The translations under genes and the position numbers were made by a program. The notes under the pieces are model-generated. The model made no database searches and was not told the origin of the DNA. It saw nothing but the letters and a program-made list of their open reading frames with translations. Shown piece by piece: positions 1-11,655 of a stretch of DNA of 64,000 bases. Every line of letters starts with the position of its first letter. Position 1 is the first letter of the stretch. Source of the DNA: Taudactylus pleione (Eukaryota; Chordata; Amphibia; Anura; Myobatrachidae); assembly GCA_031769625.1 (NCBI GenBank), contig JAUIMM010000178.1:29158001-29222000 (forward strand). Direction: 5' to 3'.

Positions 1-210
1 TGTATTTCCACAACCAGGACCAGATCAGAAAAGCCATTTGCTGTATCTTAAAATACAGGTGACCCCTACACATTTTGTCCCTTGTATTTTTAGAACCAGT
101 ACAGGCTTTACATAGCCCAGTGCTGGTTTTTAAAATACAGGAGCCACCTGCACATTGTGTCCTCTGTATTTTTAGAACCAGCACAGGCCTTACATCATAT
201 AATATATGCA
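1..210. repeat. Two-copy tandem repeat with internal inverted arms
   Basis: An approximately 82-bp unit occurs twice, at about 48-113 and 130-195. Each copy begins with AAAATACAGG and ends with GTATTTTTAGAACCAG and a CTTTACAT or CCTTACAT tail. The segment between them carries the inverse of the AGAACCAGCAC arm, so the tract can fold. The family was not recognised. No gene is visible from here to about 1020. Confidence 0.6.
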
Positions 211-1022
211 CAATCAATGGAGAAAACTTCTATTAGCTTCATAGGTAAATAGCAATTAACCAATCGGGCAATTAGAAGCAGATAGATAGAGCTAGCAACC
301 ATTATCACCATCCGTGTGCATGTTCACCTACTTTCAGGCACCCGCAGTTTACTGACAGACAGGCTCGGCAACAAAGGGGTACTAAAGGTACCCCCTTCCC
401 AGGCCCCAGTTTAGAGGGGCCCCGTTGTTCCAGTGCTCAAAACGTTACAGTGCCACCGCCGCCAGCCCAGCTAACCCTCCCGCCCCGGTAACTCCTCCCC
501 TCTGGTGAGTGGCCCCTCCCCCGGCTTCCCTTGTCATATAGTGTGTGCCATATTAGGAATGACCGACCTGATGATGCTGCATGACTGCACCGACCGTTCT
601 GTCCTTGCCTCCTTCCTTCCCTGCAGCAGCTGCTGCCCACGGCCACCTAAGAGGATCAGAGGGAGGCAAGAGAAGTGACTGCAAGTTGCTTCAGCAGCAG
701 CACCAGTGTAAACTCTACTGACTGCAGGCATCCTCCGAGACAGTTTTATGGACCTTTTCTTCATTTAGTGTCTCTCCCTCCCCCTCCCTTGTTCATATTT
801 TGGCAGAATTTAACCTGTGGAATAGCAGGACTAATTGAAGAGGGGAGCTGCGATCTATATAAAAAAGGACGGCAGCTGTATTTCTGTATGAGACTCCTAC
901 AGTTTTTGTGTGTGGACTAAATTTTAGCTTGCAGTTTGAAAATAAGCAATGCACAGTGTCATTTAAAAATATATATATATGCGCACGCAAATATAAAAAT
1001 GCAAAAGAATATGGGCACCACT
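211..1022. other. Unassigned stretch, no gene seen
   Basis: This stretch holds a GC-richer patch at about 350-660 with GGGGCCCC-type words that could be an old hAT-like fragment. All open frames are short and low-complexity. I see no domain, RNA gene or clear repeat boundary. Confidence 0.4.
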
Positions 1023-1036
1023 CTATGAACTTATAT

Positions 1037-1160
1037 GAGAAAAAATCACCACACTGTCACAGCATAAGTGTGTCCAACGTTTCAGTTTAAATAACCTTCT
1101 TCAAGGACCGCAACATCAGACACACTTATGCTGTGACAGGTCGGTGATTTTTTTTCTAGT
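1037..1160. mobile_element. Imperfect hairpin resembling a Penelope/LINE terminal region
   Basis: Arms reading AAATCACC...CTGTCACAGCATAAGTGTG and its inverse lie at about 1042-1075 and 1118-1157. They enclose an AACGTTTCAG...CTTCTTCAAGG stretch. That AACG-TTTC plus TTCAAGG signature often occurs in non-coding ends of amphibian and fish Penelope-like elements, so the assignment is by resemblance only. Confidence 0.4.
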
Positions 1161-1199
1161 AAAAGTCCCTTGAGTGTCGTCCATCTTTTCTGCATTTAT

Positions 1200-1575
1200 T
1201 TATTATCTTCGTGAAGGGATGCATTCAATATCCCAGCACATGGGATGCCGACACTTAGAATACGGGCTCCAGAATCCCGACACCATCAGAATCTTGGCGC
1301 CGGTATCCCAAAGGTAAGTAGCGGGGTTAGGGGGAGGGTAAGCGTTAAGGTTAGTCACTAGGGGGAGGGTTAGGGTAAGGGCACTAAAGAAGGGTTAGGT
1401 TGCGGGGAGGGGGGTTAGGTTTAGGCACTAGGGGGGAGGTTAGATTCAGGCAACGGAGAGTGAGGGAGGGGTAGCGAGAGGGGGTAGGTTTTGATATCTA
1501 CTGTCAGGTGTCAGTATCCTTACCTTATCGGGATGTCGGCATCGGGATTGCCGGCATCCCGTACCCAACCCACGG
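1200..1575. mobile_element. Short inverted-repeat element with G-rich TTAGG-type core
   Basis: The flanks carry GGGATGCCGACA at about 1230 and its inverse family (TGTCGGCATC, GCCGGCATCCCG) at about 1530-1565, giving a non-autonomous DNA transposon look. The core at about 1320-1445 is a degenerate G-rich direct repeat (GGGGGAGGGTTAGG, GGTTAGGCACTA). It has several runs of three or more G and is a plausible G-quadruplex tract. Superfamily undetermined. Confidence 0.45.
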
Positions 1576-3835
1576 GAAGTCACCTGGGTATCTAAACCGC
1601 TCTTCAGAGCTGGAGTGTGTACATCTATATCAATATTCATATATTAGCAGATGCAGGGAAGGATATGTGGTTGTGGGGCCCGAGGTTAGTGGGGTCAAAA
1701 GTGGTGGAGGGGGGCCACTAGAGACATCAGTGTACCGGGCCCCAAGATTTCTGTTGGTGGCCCTACTGACAGGCATATTTGTGTCTCAGTGCTGGTCTAC
1801 CTCAATTTGTATTTAGGTCCACGTTTATATGTCCCTTCCCAGCCACATTCTGCTTCATATGGAAAGATGAACAGCAAATTGTCATATACATGTAAATGTA
1901 AGCTTTTTATATAATATGTGATAAAAATCAACGACCGCTGCATCATAGCACTTTGTATACAGATTCAGACTCTTTCGCACACAGATATACAAATATTACA
2001 CATCAAATTGATCAGTGTAATCCAGCAGGGTAGTTTTGTAGCTTCCAGTTGTTTTAAAGTTGCGAATATGATATTGAGCTAAAAAGACGCTCGGCACGAC
2101 CAAATCGCACAGGATCTGGCGCGCCGAGGTGGGATTTTTGGCGCGACTGAAACCACATTGTGTGAAGACACATCTGTATATATTTAAATGAAACAGAGCA
2201 TTACAATGTATTTTACTTGTGGCAAAGATTAGTTTTGAGTGACCTCTCAGGCTCTTAGTAAGTGATTCATTCATTCTGATTTACAAAAGATATTTGTAAT
2301 TTTTCTAATACATTTAGACTTATTTTCAATGCCAGAAGATGTAATATGTTTTCATGAGCTATAGCCTTAAGAAAAATATAACATAATGGAGTATGTGTTA
2401 TTGTGAATTGCTTTGCCAAGGACATGTATGACCATAATATAGATTTATGTAATTTAACAGCATGATTCCAACCTATTTTCTTATGGTAGACGCTGTAGGA
2501 AAATTTGTAACTGAAACATTTCCGTATTTGGCATCATCCATTTCCTCTCAGAAGCATTCCCAAACAGTCAGCAGCAAGTTGTTCTCATGCAACAGAAGGA
2601 ATACTGCAAGACACAATGGGACAAAATCCAGCTATGCAGAGAGCCAATTTTAGTCACAAACAGTGATGTGTTCAGCCGAACACAGATGATTTCTGTATTT
2701 CAAATAGCATGTCGAAAATGGAAGACACATTTTATCTTGTAGTTTGTTTTATTGCTGTCTCTGGACCATCAAACCACCAGGAGTTAACTGACAGCCTTTT
2801 AAAAGATGTCTTTTGATTGACTATTGCATTAGACAATTTGCTATTGTGGGCAACAGTGCCATCTAGAGGACTTTATTTCACAATAACAAGTTTATTGTTG
2901 GCTTTCTAGCCTGAAAAAAATGTAAAAATATATACAAATATATTTTATTATATATGCTTTTTTACCTTATCTAAAAAGAGTATAGAAATATTAATTATAG
3001 TCTGCAGTTAATAAAGAATATGTTCTCTATGCTCAAGCAAATATAACAATTCTGCTAAATGTTGGATTTCATTTCAACACAATATATTCTCATTGGTTTA
3101 AACAGTAGACTGTAAAGTATTTCTCAGATATTTGAAATTCTGTGAACCTTAACCAGAAACATTGAGGCAAATATATAAGTAATGTTTGTAACATATTTGA
3201 AAATATGAGGGTGTTATAGAAAAAACAGTAGTGTATTATTCAGAATAACATAGGTTTGATTACAGAATGTTTGCAATGGATATTATATTGTCTATTACAG
3301 AGAATGAACATACCTAGTATGTGGTACAGATGCATATAGTAAGTGGAATTTTTTTTTAGATGTTTATCCTAAACTATAAAACCTGAATATATGTTATTGA
3401 TATTATCCAAAATTGGATATTATACTCAATGCCAAAATGTATTGTAGAAAAAACACATTTCTGTGGAATATATGTGCGCTATATAAATAAACTGGTAATA
3501 AATAAATAACACAGACAAATCATAAGATTATAAGATTTACACCAAGATGTCATATAAAGTTATCTTGGGAAAAAAGTGCTAAATGGCAGCATTTACTAAA
3601 GTCCATACCACCGTCAAACCTCCAGAAAACTAGACTTTAGTAGATGCCATAACACAGGTCATTTTGCTAATTGTCAAGAATACAAACCATCAGTTATATC
3701 TAGTGGCAGTTTTTTCAAAACCTCCAAAGAAAAATAGTTTCTTTTGACAGGCAAGACTTATAAAAACACAGCTATTTAGTCAAGGGTTGATTATGATGCC
3801 TGTGAAGTAAGACTCTAAAATTTTATCTACTTTGG
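1576..3835. other. AT-rich unassigned stretch
   Basis: No domain-bearing frame and no clear transposon boundary was found. At about 3463-3510 there is a GCGCTATATAAATAAA-type tail followed by AATAAATAAATAA, which looks like the extreme 3' end of a LINE or SINE. A GGGGCCC-rich remnant lies at about 1670-1750. Confidence 0.4.
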
Positions 3836-3889
3836 TTGCAGTTAGATAGCTGTTTGTGCAATTTCATATATAAAAGGTACTCCCTTTTA

Positions 3890-4850
3890 TGCAGAATTTC
3901 AAAACAAGCGTGTCAGAGAGGTGAGGTGAAGCACCTAGAGCAGCAACTGCAGGTTGTCAGGTTGCGGCCTAGGATCGACCGTTACTCACCGCGGCGCCGG
4001 CTTCCCCTGATTCCTCAGGTGGTCAGACGCCAGGTGCGGCGGCGTGTGCCGAGCTGAGTATTATACCTAAAGCCATGTGGACATATGTGTGCTGCGCTGC
4101 ACCTTGGTTGCTAAGGTAGCTGCCAAGGATGCAGCCATGACAGTTCACATCACCTGACTGCTCTTGACCCAATGGAAGCATGGTGTTGGTCCGCTGATGC
4201 TGTCCACCAATAACCTGCTACCTTATAGTATAAAGCCAGTCTCCAGATGGAAGGAAGTTGCCTGTGCAACGTCATCGCTACCCTGTGCATTGCTGATACC
4301 CCATTCCAGGTTCCCTATGTGATCTCCTTGAGAATCAAGTGCCGACTCCTTGTGCAACAGTGCGTCCTAACATCTTGCCTGTGTGCGAATCAAGTGCCAA
4401 CTCCTTGTGCAATAGGGCGTCCTAACATCATGCCTGTATGCGATACAAGTGGCAACTCCATGTGCAATAGTGCGTCCAAACACCTTGCCTGTGTGCGATA
4501 CAAGTGCCAACTCCTTGAGCAAAAGAGCGTCCTAATGCTTTACCTGTGTGTGCATTGTTCTACCACCATCTGACGCAATTGTGCATCTTTCACCTCTCCT
4601 CCAGTGCTGCTAGTGCCATACTGTGACCAACAGTGCCTCAAGCACTTACCCCTTACTCATACAAGTACTAGTTCTCTGTATTTCTTGTAGAAGTATAGCT
4701 TCAGGGCCACCAATTATTTGTCTCCATTCCCACATTATCAGACACCTGTCCAAAGGGCCGCGACCTGGCAGCTGGGTGCAGCATAAATACCCATATCCCG
4801 CTTGGTGGGGTCACTGGTGAACACCTCTCAGTTGGTTAGACTACGCGCCT
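3890..4850. repeat. GC-richer repeat with a 55-bp tandem array
   Basis: Four copies of an exact 55-bp period begin with CAAGTGCC or CAAGTGGC at 4336, 4391, 4446 and 4501. They share CTCCTTGTGCAA and GCGTCCTAACA. The surrounding CpG-containing 3.9-4.85 kb block differs in composition from its neighbours and may be an LTR or the non-coding part of the adjoining Harbinger fragment. No TG...CA borders or duplication was identified, so the class is open. Confidence 0.55.
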
Positions 4851-5039
4851 TTGGACAGGTCTCGCCAATGTTTGATACTCGTGGATGAGGAGGTCATACT
4901 GTATATCCAGGCCCCACGCCTACAGTTCCTATCTTATGCAGGGACCTCAGTAGGGGATTCCACTCCTCCAAACATGACACAGGTCATGTGGATACTATAC
5001 ATGCCCAGGTTTCCCAACAAGCAAGCTTATATTCATTAT

Positions 5040-5487
5040 CTGATACAGATGATTTGCCTTAGCTGTAGTAACTTGATGCATCTGTAATTGTATGACCAGA
5101 TTAAGGAATATTTGGAGCCTGATTTAGTACAGTCCTACTCTGTGTCCTGCAAGAAAACAAGCTCTTATGTACTCTTCCATTTTTTGCTACTGGTTACTTT
5201 CAGTCAGTCAGTCTCCGCCAAGTACATCGAAATTACCAGCCCACTGTTTCATGCCATCTTTGGCCCTGAAGAGACTGTTGTATTCATCAATCTGCATCCC
5301 TACCAGGAGCACCAATGGCATGAGCTCAAGGCATTCTATAGTCTTGCAGGAATAACTAATGTCTGGGAAACTATAGACTGCACATATTGGACTAAGGCCA
5401 CCTCTGCACAGGGCAGAACTATGTATTAGCTACAGTGACTTCCACTCCTTGAATGTGCTAGTGGTCTGTGATGCTAAGATGCACTAG
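5040..5487 (+). pseudogene. Decayed PIF/Harbinger transposase fragment
   Basis: The frame at 5088-5429 begins with YDQIKEYLEPDL, which fits the start of the HARBI1-like nuclease region. It continues with HQWHELKAFYSLAGI and an IDCT block matching the family's first catalytic aspartate (GxIDCTH). Just beyond a stop, in another frame, HSLNVLVVCDA near 5431-5470 matches the segment carrying the second catalytic aspartate. The third acidic residue is absent because the copy ends in an A-rich run at about 5500. Stops and frameshifts make it a relic. It is more diverged than the Harbinger transposase at 51.4-52.6 kb. Confidence 0.65.
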
Positions 5488-5534
5488 TAGAACAGGAAAA
5501 AAAAAAAAGGAAAAAAAAGAAAAAGAAAAAAAAC

Positions 5535-6425
5535 AGATGGCAGTCCTGCCGTTTCCATTTCAAAAATATTTCCAGCATCACAATTTTTCTCACCCTGGAT
5601 GCTACTAAGACCCTCATCCACACACTGATCATCTCCAAATAGGACTACTGTAACCTCCTATCTGTCCTCAATGCTTCTGCTCATCTCATCATCCTCTACA
5701 AATGTTCTACATCCACCTCCTCTCTCCTACAAGCCCTATACTGGCTCGCTTCACTTTCTGAGCCCCATTCAAGCCTCTCCCACTCATTTACAAAGCCCTC
5801 GCGCAATCCTCTCCTATTTACATATCTGACCTCATCTCTCTTCGCACACCTGCCCGCCCACATTGCTCCATGCTGCATGCCACCTCTCCATCAAACTGAT
5901 TACATCCACCCACTCCTGTCTCCAAAATATTGCCTGTGGTGCTCCCTACTTCTGGAATTCTCTCCCTCTCTCTATCAGACTCTCCACCTCTCTACAATTC
6001 TTCAAATGGGCTCTCAAGACCCACTTCTTCATCAAAGCCTTTCAACTCTCATCCTAACCCACTGCTCTATTATCCTTCCTCACTGTCTACCCCATGTGTG
6101 CCACCCGTCTGTCTGCCCCTCCTGTTTAGAATGTAAGCTCTCATGAGCAAGGCCCTCTTCCCTCAGGTGCTTCTCTTTCCTGTGCTTACACTATCACTTA
6201 CTCCTATTCCCCACAACTGCACCTAACACTTTGTTGCTGGCTCCTTGCTGCTTTTATAAGTGTTACAATCACCAATGTGGCAATGCATATAAACCATGTA
6301 CTTATTCTGCATTGTTTGGTACTGTTAATAACTGTTTTCTTGTGTGCTCATTTACTTATGTACTTTGAAAGGCGCTGCGTAACTCTTGTGGTGCCATATA
6401 AATAAAGGATAATAATATTAATAAT
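5535..6425 (+). mobile_element. L2/CR1-type LINE, 3' end with RT C-terminus
   Basis: The + strand translates, with breaks, into the end of a LINE reverse-transcriptase ORF. The frame at 5863-6057 includes YFWNSLPLSIRLSTSL followed by FKWALKTHFF, the C-terminal block common to L2/CR1-type vertebrate LINEs. Upstream DNA corresponds to the segment encoding a TLDATKTLIH-like run, also present in the minus-strand copy at 15.1-17.7 kb. The 3' end has the tail GTGGTGCCATATAAATAAAG followed by ATAAT repeats. The copy is 5' truncated, as is usual for LINEs. An A-rich run precedes it at 5498-5533. Confidence 0.75.
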
Positions 6426-8581
6426 GGCTGCAGACATATGTACTTGTCCCACATTATATTCCTCTGATACTAAAGCTTTTCTTTTAAATGTAGTATTAGC
6501 CTGAGCCAGCATGCGTTGGCCCCATGTAAGGTATTTGAGCCATTGCAGAGTTTGTGTTGCCATGAACTTGGTTTTTGACACTATTGGCCAAAGGATTCAA
6601 CAATCCCCAGCCTAGGTTTTCTTTTGGGGGTTTGGTGTGGTTGTTGGTGCTCCTCAGCTAAGTCATTCTTATTTTGTAATTGGAATCATATTAAGGTTTA
6701 CATATAGCTCCTTCTCTTACTCTTCAGGTGGTTCAGATTCTGTCTTTACAAGAATCTACAATCCTGGGAAGGTAGGACAATTAGGAATGGCAATTTGCTT
6801 ACACAATAATGTCTTTATATATTTAGTACAGATAATTAATGAAAACCATTTTGGGACTTATGTACGAGTAGCCTGCAATATGCAGGCATGGGCACAGGTC
6901 TCGCAAGTCTTTTGTTTTTAAGGAGCAATCATTTAAAAAGCAAAGTAAACCTGATTTTGCCTTTTAAATTATTGCTACTTTAAAAACATCTACAAACTTG
7001 CCGTAATTGCACCTGTACTGTACCTGCATCTCACAGGCTATTACAGACAGTAAGCCCCTTACTATGTTGGTTTAAAAAAATATGCAAAAATATATACTTA
7101 TAAATATCCATATTGGTGACTAGGGGCCGCACCTCCAATACTATTGATAAAACTTACCATTTTGAAGCCACAGTTATGCTAATAGAAAGTATACTACAAA
7201 ACATATAAAAACCAGAATGCACTGCAGACTGGTGGCCCTTACTGTTTGTAGGGTATTTTGTTTTGAAGTATCTATTTGAATATTTTTAATAAAAAAAATA
7301 AAAAAACATATAATGATAATTTTTTTCTAATAACACATATTAAAAGTATTCTCTATCCCGGCCACCCAAGATTGTACTGTATTTAGCTGCTAAGTCCCTC
7401 TGGGTAGCAACACTTGTTGACGGCAGAGTGTGAGGCCATTTCATGTCTGTGAAAACAAGACTTTTGGGAAAAATAATTCTGTGTTGTAAACTCCCTAAAT
7501 ATGTCAGTTTTATGTTTTCAAACCTGTTAATGAGTAGATAATTTATACTGTGAATATTCATTTAGTTAACAGCAAACAAGTATGCAAATTAATTGTAAAA
7601 AAAAATAGAATTATTAATAATGAAACTCATCATCCTGCTGCTGCTGCTGTGAGGGTGGGGCATTGAATCATGGACATTGATACCCTCCACGTGTTCAGGG
7701 GGCAGTATCTGTCAGAATGTCACCTCATAAAACATAATCGTTCTTCACATATCTTCTTCTTCATCCTCCATGTAATGCCTAAAACGAATTAGCAGTGGTG
7801 GACATTAGATCTTTTCAAGGGGCCCACAGCATTTACTGAATTTACAATATTGTGCCACAACTGGCTCTTATTGCAGACAGGTATTTTGGCTGCTTGACTA
7901 CTCAGGATTAGGTCATGCAGTAGTAGAGCACAATAGAATAGACCATGGGACAGTTTTCTTCATATGAACACTGTATGTTCCTCCCTGACTTGGCTTTCAA
8001 ACCTGGTTCCTTTCTCCTTTCTATTCCCACACACCCTCTGTCTCTTCCTGCTGTCTCCCCTCCTGTACATTCTTCTCTCTCTCCTTTCACCAGACAAAAT
8101 ACACATAAATAAAAAAACACATACAGGACTGACAGAAATAGACACAATAGGCTATAAATTAAATAGAAAAGAATAAAATAAAATATACACTGGCTTCTCC
8201 ACTAAAACTCTACTAGTACAGTACACCTCAAACTCTCAAAGGAAATGAGAAAGTAGCCAGGGTATTTATACTGTTTGTGGTGATGTAAAAAAAAACATGG
8301 CATTTTGACTAGCAAATAGAAAAGCACCATTCAATGAAGATCTGCTAAACAGCAGCACATTTTGAAGCTGATTTTGAATTCTCCATGGTAGTTTGGCACT
8401 TTCTGAAACTTGAGCCACCAATATCAGTTATAGTTTTGAAAAATGAAATCACCCTGTAGTAAATAGTGTTTTTGACTATTAAACCTTCACTGCTTTGCAG
8501 AAATGTGCGACAGTTTCAAGCTGATGTTTAGTAAATGTAACCATTTGTGTCCATTTATTGCAGGTTTATATTTTAAGAGTT
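6426..8581. other. Unassigned AT-rich stretch
   Basis: No protein domain, RNA gene or paired transposon ends were seen. A pyrimidine-rich patch lies at about 7990-8090. Open frames here are short and without recognisable motifs. Confidence 0.4.
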
Positions 8582-8859
8582 AAGGTGCCCACACACATAC
8601 CGACTTGCTCCCAATCAGCCAATGTACACGATTTCCCCTGAACTCTCCCTGAACTCTCCCCAGGCAGTTGTGGTCACGATTTGGAGTTAAAAATGACCAA
8701 TCTGACTTAAGATCTATCTTGCAGCCAGTGCATTGTATCCCTGATTGGCTAATCTGCCCTACAATGTATGCTAAAGAAGCGCTTGTATAGTGGATAGTGC
8801 CTAAATGTAATACCAGCAATAGTGAAACATACACACAGTTACACTCAATACATATAACG

Positions 8860-9612
8860 TAGATAAATGTTTAAGCGCTTTCAGTGACAAATGAAGTGTC
8901 CTGAAAAGGTTTCCCCATTAAGACGTGGGCGCTGAATATCAGGGTAAGTGGGATAAACTGACCCTACCTTTCCCTGTGTAAGATCTTCTCTGTGCGGGGG
9001 CTGGCTGTGTCCAGGCGGCTGCTGTATAATCAGCTGTATGACAATTCCGTCTGCCACTTGTAATATCAGTGGCTCGCCGGAGCAGCGTCTTTCTGCACTC
9101 TTCTGCCTGGTGGAAATCTGCCGTTCTCGTGGAGCGGAATTCACGCTCACTGGGATAGTGATGTCAGGGGTAGTCTAAACACCAACGCGTTTCATCCCGT
9201 AGGACTTTATCAAGGTGTTGCTGTGAAGCCCTTGTTCACCTTTAATCCTTGTGCTAGCCTGGTAATTGGCTGGTTAATTATGTCAATCAGACATGTCTCA
9301 ATCCCACATATTTAGCCGGGTAACGGGATAAAAAGCTGGGCAATCTAAAAGTGTGCATTTCTTTAATATGTGTATACAATAAAAATGATAAATTAATTTT
9401 ATTTATAAAATCTGTTTAAAAGTAGTGTGCAGTTATAATTGGTTTAATAATAAGCCAATTAATGCGAATGTAAAATCACAGAATGCTAACAAACATTTAC
9501 ATTATATTATCAGTAGAGTGTATCATGCTGTTCCATTTGTTGCTGGATTGTATCATATAAAAAATAAATAAATAAATATAAAATCAGTCTTTAAATGAAA
9601 AATTGATACAGA
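8860..9612 (-). mobile_element. Penelope-like element non-coding end
   Basis: This region lies directly downstream, on the minus strand, of the GIY-YIG frame. It contains the AACGCGTTTCATCCC...GGACTTTATCAAGG signature at about 9185-9215, with AAGCGCTTTCAGTG at about 8873. Such words recur in non-coding regions of vertebrate Penelope/Neptune elements. No coding content is seen. The assignment relies on the neighbouring endonuclease frame. Confidence 0.5.
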
Positions 9613-10310
9613 TTATAATTTGACAAAAGCACCTAAATCAAAGTCTATATTTAGACCCTTGGGGTGTAGGGTTCCAATTCTGTATATCCATTCAGTTTCT
9701 GTTCTTGAAATTTTTTCTATATATTGGCCCCCTCTCCAATCTGTTTCCACTTTTTTAATTGCCATAAATTTCATTCCTTTAGGATCTTTGTTATGGTGCA
9801 TCAAAAAGTGATTGGAGACACTGTGTGTGGTTAAACCTTTATGTAAGTTGTACACATGTTCTCCTATTCTTGTTTTTAATTGCCTTATCGTTTGGCCCAC
9901 ATACTGGAGTCTGCAAGGACATTCCAGTATGTAAACCACACCTTCGGTGTGGCAGCTCAAACTCTGGGTGATGTTGAATTTTTTCTTGTTCGTATTGGAA
10001 CAAAATTCTGTAATCGTTTTGGTGGATTTCTTGCCTGTTTCCCTGCAGGCTTTACAATTTAGACATTGATTAAATCCTTTTTGTTTCTGTGTAAAATTCA
10101 GTTTTCTTGGATGTATACAACTTTCCGTAAGTATGTTTTGTAGAGTTTGTGCTGTCTCGTAAACAATTCTGGGCTTGCTGGTAATTTAATTTTTTATCTC
10201 TAGATCAAGTTCCAATAGGTGCCAATGTTTCTTTAGACTCTTTTCCAATCCCTTAGGTGTAGCTATTGTATTGAGTGATGAAAAGGGTCTTAGGTGGGCT
10301 CTACAGCACG
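9613..10310 (-). pseudogene. Penelope-like retroelement: end of RT and GIY-YIG endonuclease domain
   Basis: The 115-codon frame at 9613-9960 (minus) contains GVVYILECPC, QYVGQT, RIGEH and ETEWIYRIGTL. This is the GIY-YIG nuclease arrangement found at the C-terminus of Penelope-like element proteins, with Arg and Glu positions retained. It ends with PKGLNIDFDL, also characteristic of the family. Reading upstream on the minus strand, frames at 9960-10310 give a Cys-containing linker (CLNCKACRETGKK) and a KSLKKHWHLLELD segment typical of the RT thumb to linker region. There are stops at about 10190. The endonuclease frame itself is intact, but the RT core is missing, so this is a truncated copy. 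Confidence 0.85.
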
Positions 10311-10785
10311 ACAGATATGAAGATGCAAGGTACGACGAGCATGGATGAGCATCGGCATCGTGATCAAGAGTAGAAACTGACGATTTGGCCATTTTTTACA
10401 TAATCTATCATCACGATTCTTCAAAATCGGCCAAATTGGATGAAAAGTCGGTATGTGTGTGGGTACCTTTAATTACTTTTTATTTGTTCTACCTTCATTT
10501 TGTCTTTTACAAGTTGTTTATTTTTGTGTGCCTTCTAAATCTCTTATGTTTGATGTCTGCTTGTATATGGTATTTGCCTAATGCACAGTTACATCTAATT
10601 TTCCTAAATTTACTTTTTGTTGCTGCTCTAAGCCATTCTTTCTCATGTCTTCTTGAATGTAAATATGAGATTGTGTCTTTTTTTTAATACAAGCTTATTT
10701 CAGTTTTTTCTTACTGGTACAGTAACTAATCTTTAGGAGCAGGTGAGAAAAAAATATTTCCAAAAGAGTAAATTATAACAAGTAT

Positions 10786-10930
10786 TATTATTACTACTAT
10801 TATTATTATTATTTTAAATAGTGCTAAACTGGTTCTGTAGCACTGTACATAGGGGCAGAAAATACATTAACATTACATACCATAGTACAAGTTGAACAAT
10901 TTAGAAGTATTCTCTACTACTGGAGTCTAA
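10786..10930 (-). mobile_element. LINE 3' tail fragment
   Basis: An ATT-repeat run at about 10786-10815 is followed by sequence equivalent to the 3' tail of the LINE copies at 14.1 and 15.2 kb (a TATTATTATT then GTGCTAAACTG...TAGCACTGTACATAG layout). Only the last ~130 bp is present, on the minus strand. Confidence 0.45.
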
Positions 10931-10959
10931 AGACCTATATCATTGTTTACCACTAAGTA

Positions 10960-11655
10960 TCATGGAAAGGTCGCTCAAATTGTTTAAATCATGGAAGTTT
11001 CAAGCTCAATATTTATTATGGGCTCTAATTCAGGTATCAATACATCTTGGCAACAATGCTTGATCCTAGGTTTGAGTTGTAAGTAATGTCTTTCTTTCTA
11101 ACTGACACAGATCTGAAGAGCTCCTTGCGAGCAAGCTGTCAGCTCAAATGGCATATGACATGACAATGTCTCCTGCTTCAGTTTCTCCTGAAAAAGCTGC
11201 TGCCAGGAAAACAATACCTTTTCCAAGAGACCCACTGGTGATGATGATGAGTCAACTCAGCACACCAGAGTGAAAAATTATGACATCTGGTTAGATTTAA
11301 AGGAATTGACCACATATAGTGACATCTCTTATGTGACTCAATCTGATACAGTAAGCATCAAAAGAATGGTGGAGGATTATTTTAATTATGATGCACAAAT
11401 TAGCATCTCACACAATCCCTTTGAATAATGGGAGGGAAAAAAGGGCAATTTGGAGTCCATTGTACAAACTAGCTACAGTATAGTGTACTTAATATGTAAT
11501 CAGAAAGAGTGTTTAGCACAGCTGGGAACCTTGTGAGAAATTGACATAGAAGGCTACTTCCAAAAAATTTTTGAAAGACTGATGTTCATCAAAATTAACT
11601 ACAAATTATATGAGTAAGACCTTTGCCACCAATTATAGCAAACAGAGACTGTAAC
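10960..11655 (+). pseudogene. hAT (ZBED-type) transposase C-terminal region, decayed
   Basis: The sequence at 11500-11529 encodes SERVFSTAGN, the hallmark of the hAT C-terminal dimerisation domain. It is followed by LFI/MFIK-type helix coding at about 11580-11610 (LMFIKINYKLYE). About 450 bp upstream, MLDPRF at 11056-11073 matches the conserved LDPRF of the hAT RNase-H-like fold. Between them, YFNYDAQISISHNPFE and EELLASKLSAQMAYD fit the usual spacer. Several stops and frame changes show it is dead. GTAAGT at 11079 and ACAG at 11107-11110 resemble splice sites, but the implied intron of 32 bases is too short. No transposon ends were identified around it. Confidence 0.75.

Larger units (their letters stand above)
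8583..10471. mobile_element. DNA element with ~23-bp terminal inverted repeats, split by a nested Penelope-like insertion
   Basis: The left end GGTGCCCACACACATACCGA at about 8586 is mirrored by TCGGTATGTGTGTGGGTACC at about 10448-10467, with one mismatch. Both are bordered by TTAA-containing sequence, which would fit a piggyBac-like TTAA target, but the border is one base ambiguous. The middle, about 8860-10310, is occupied by Penelope-like sequence. The original element was therefore probably only a few hundred bases long and non-autonomous. Confidence 0.6.

Noticed and set aside
4801..4860. CTCAGTTGGTTAGACTACGCGCC considered as a tRNA-like A box
   Set aside because: No cloverleaf partner arms, no B box at the right distance and no acceptor stem were found.
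11079..11110. GTAAGT...ACAG considered as an intron of the hAT transposase
   Set aside because: At 32 bases it is shorter than a spliceable vertebrate intron. It is probably chance or the remnant of a deleted intron.
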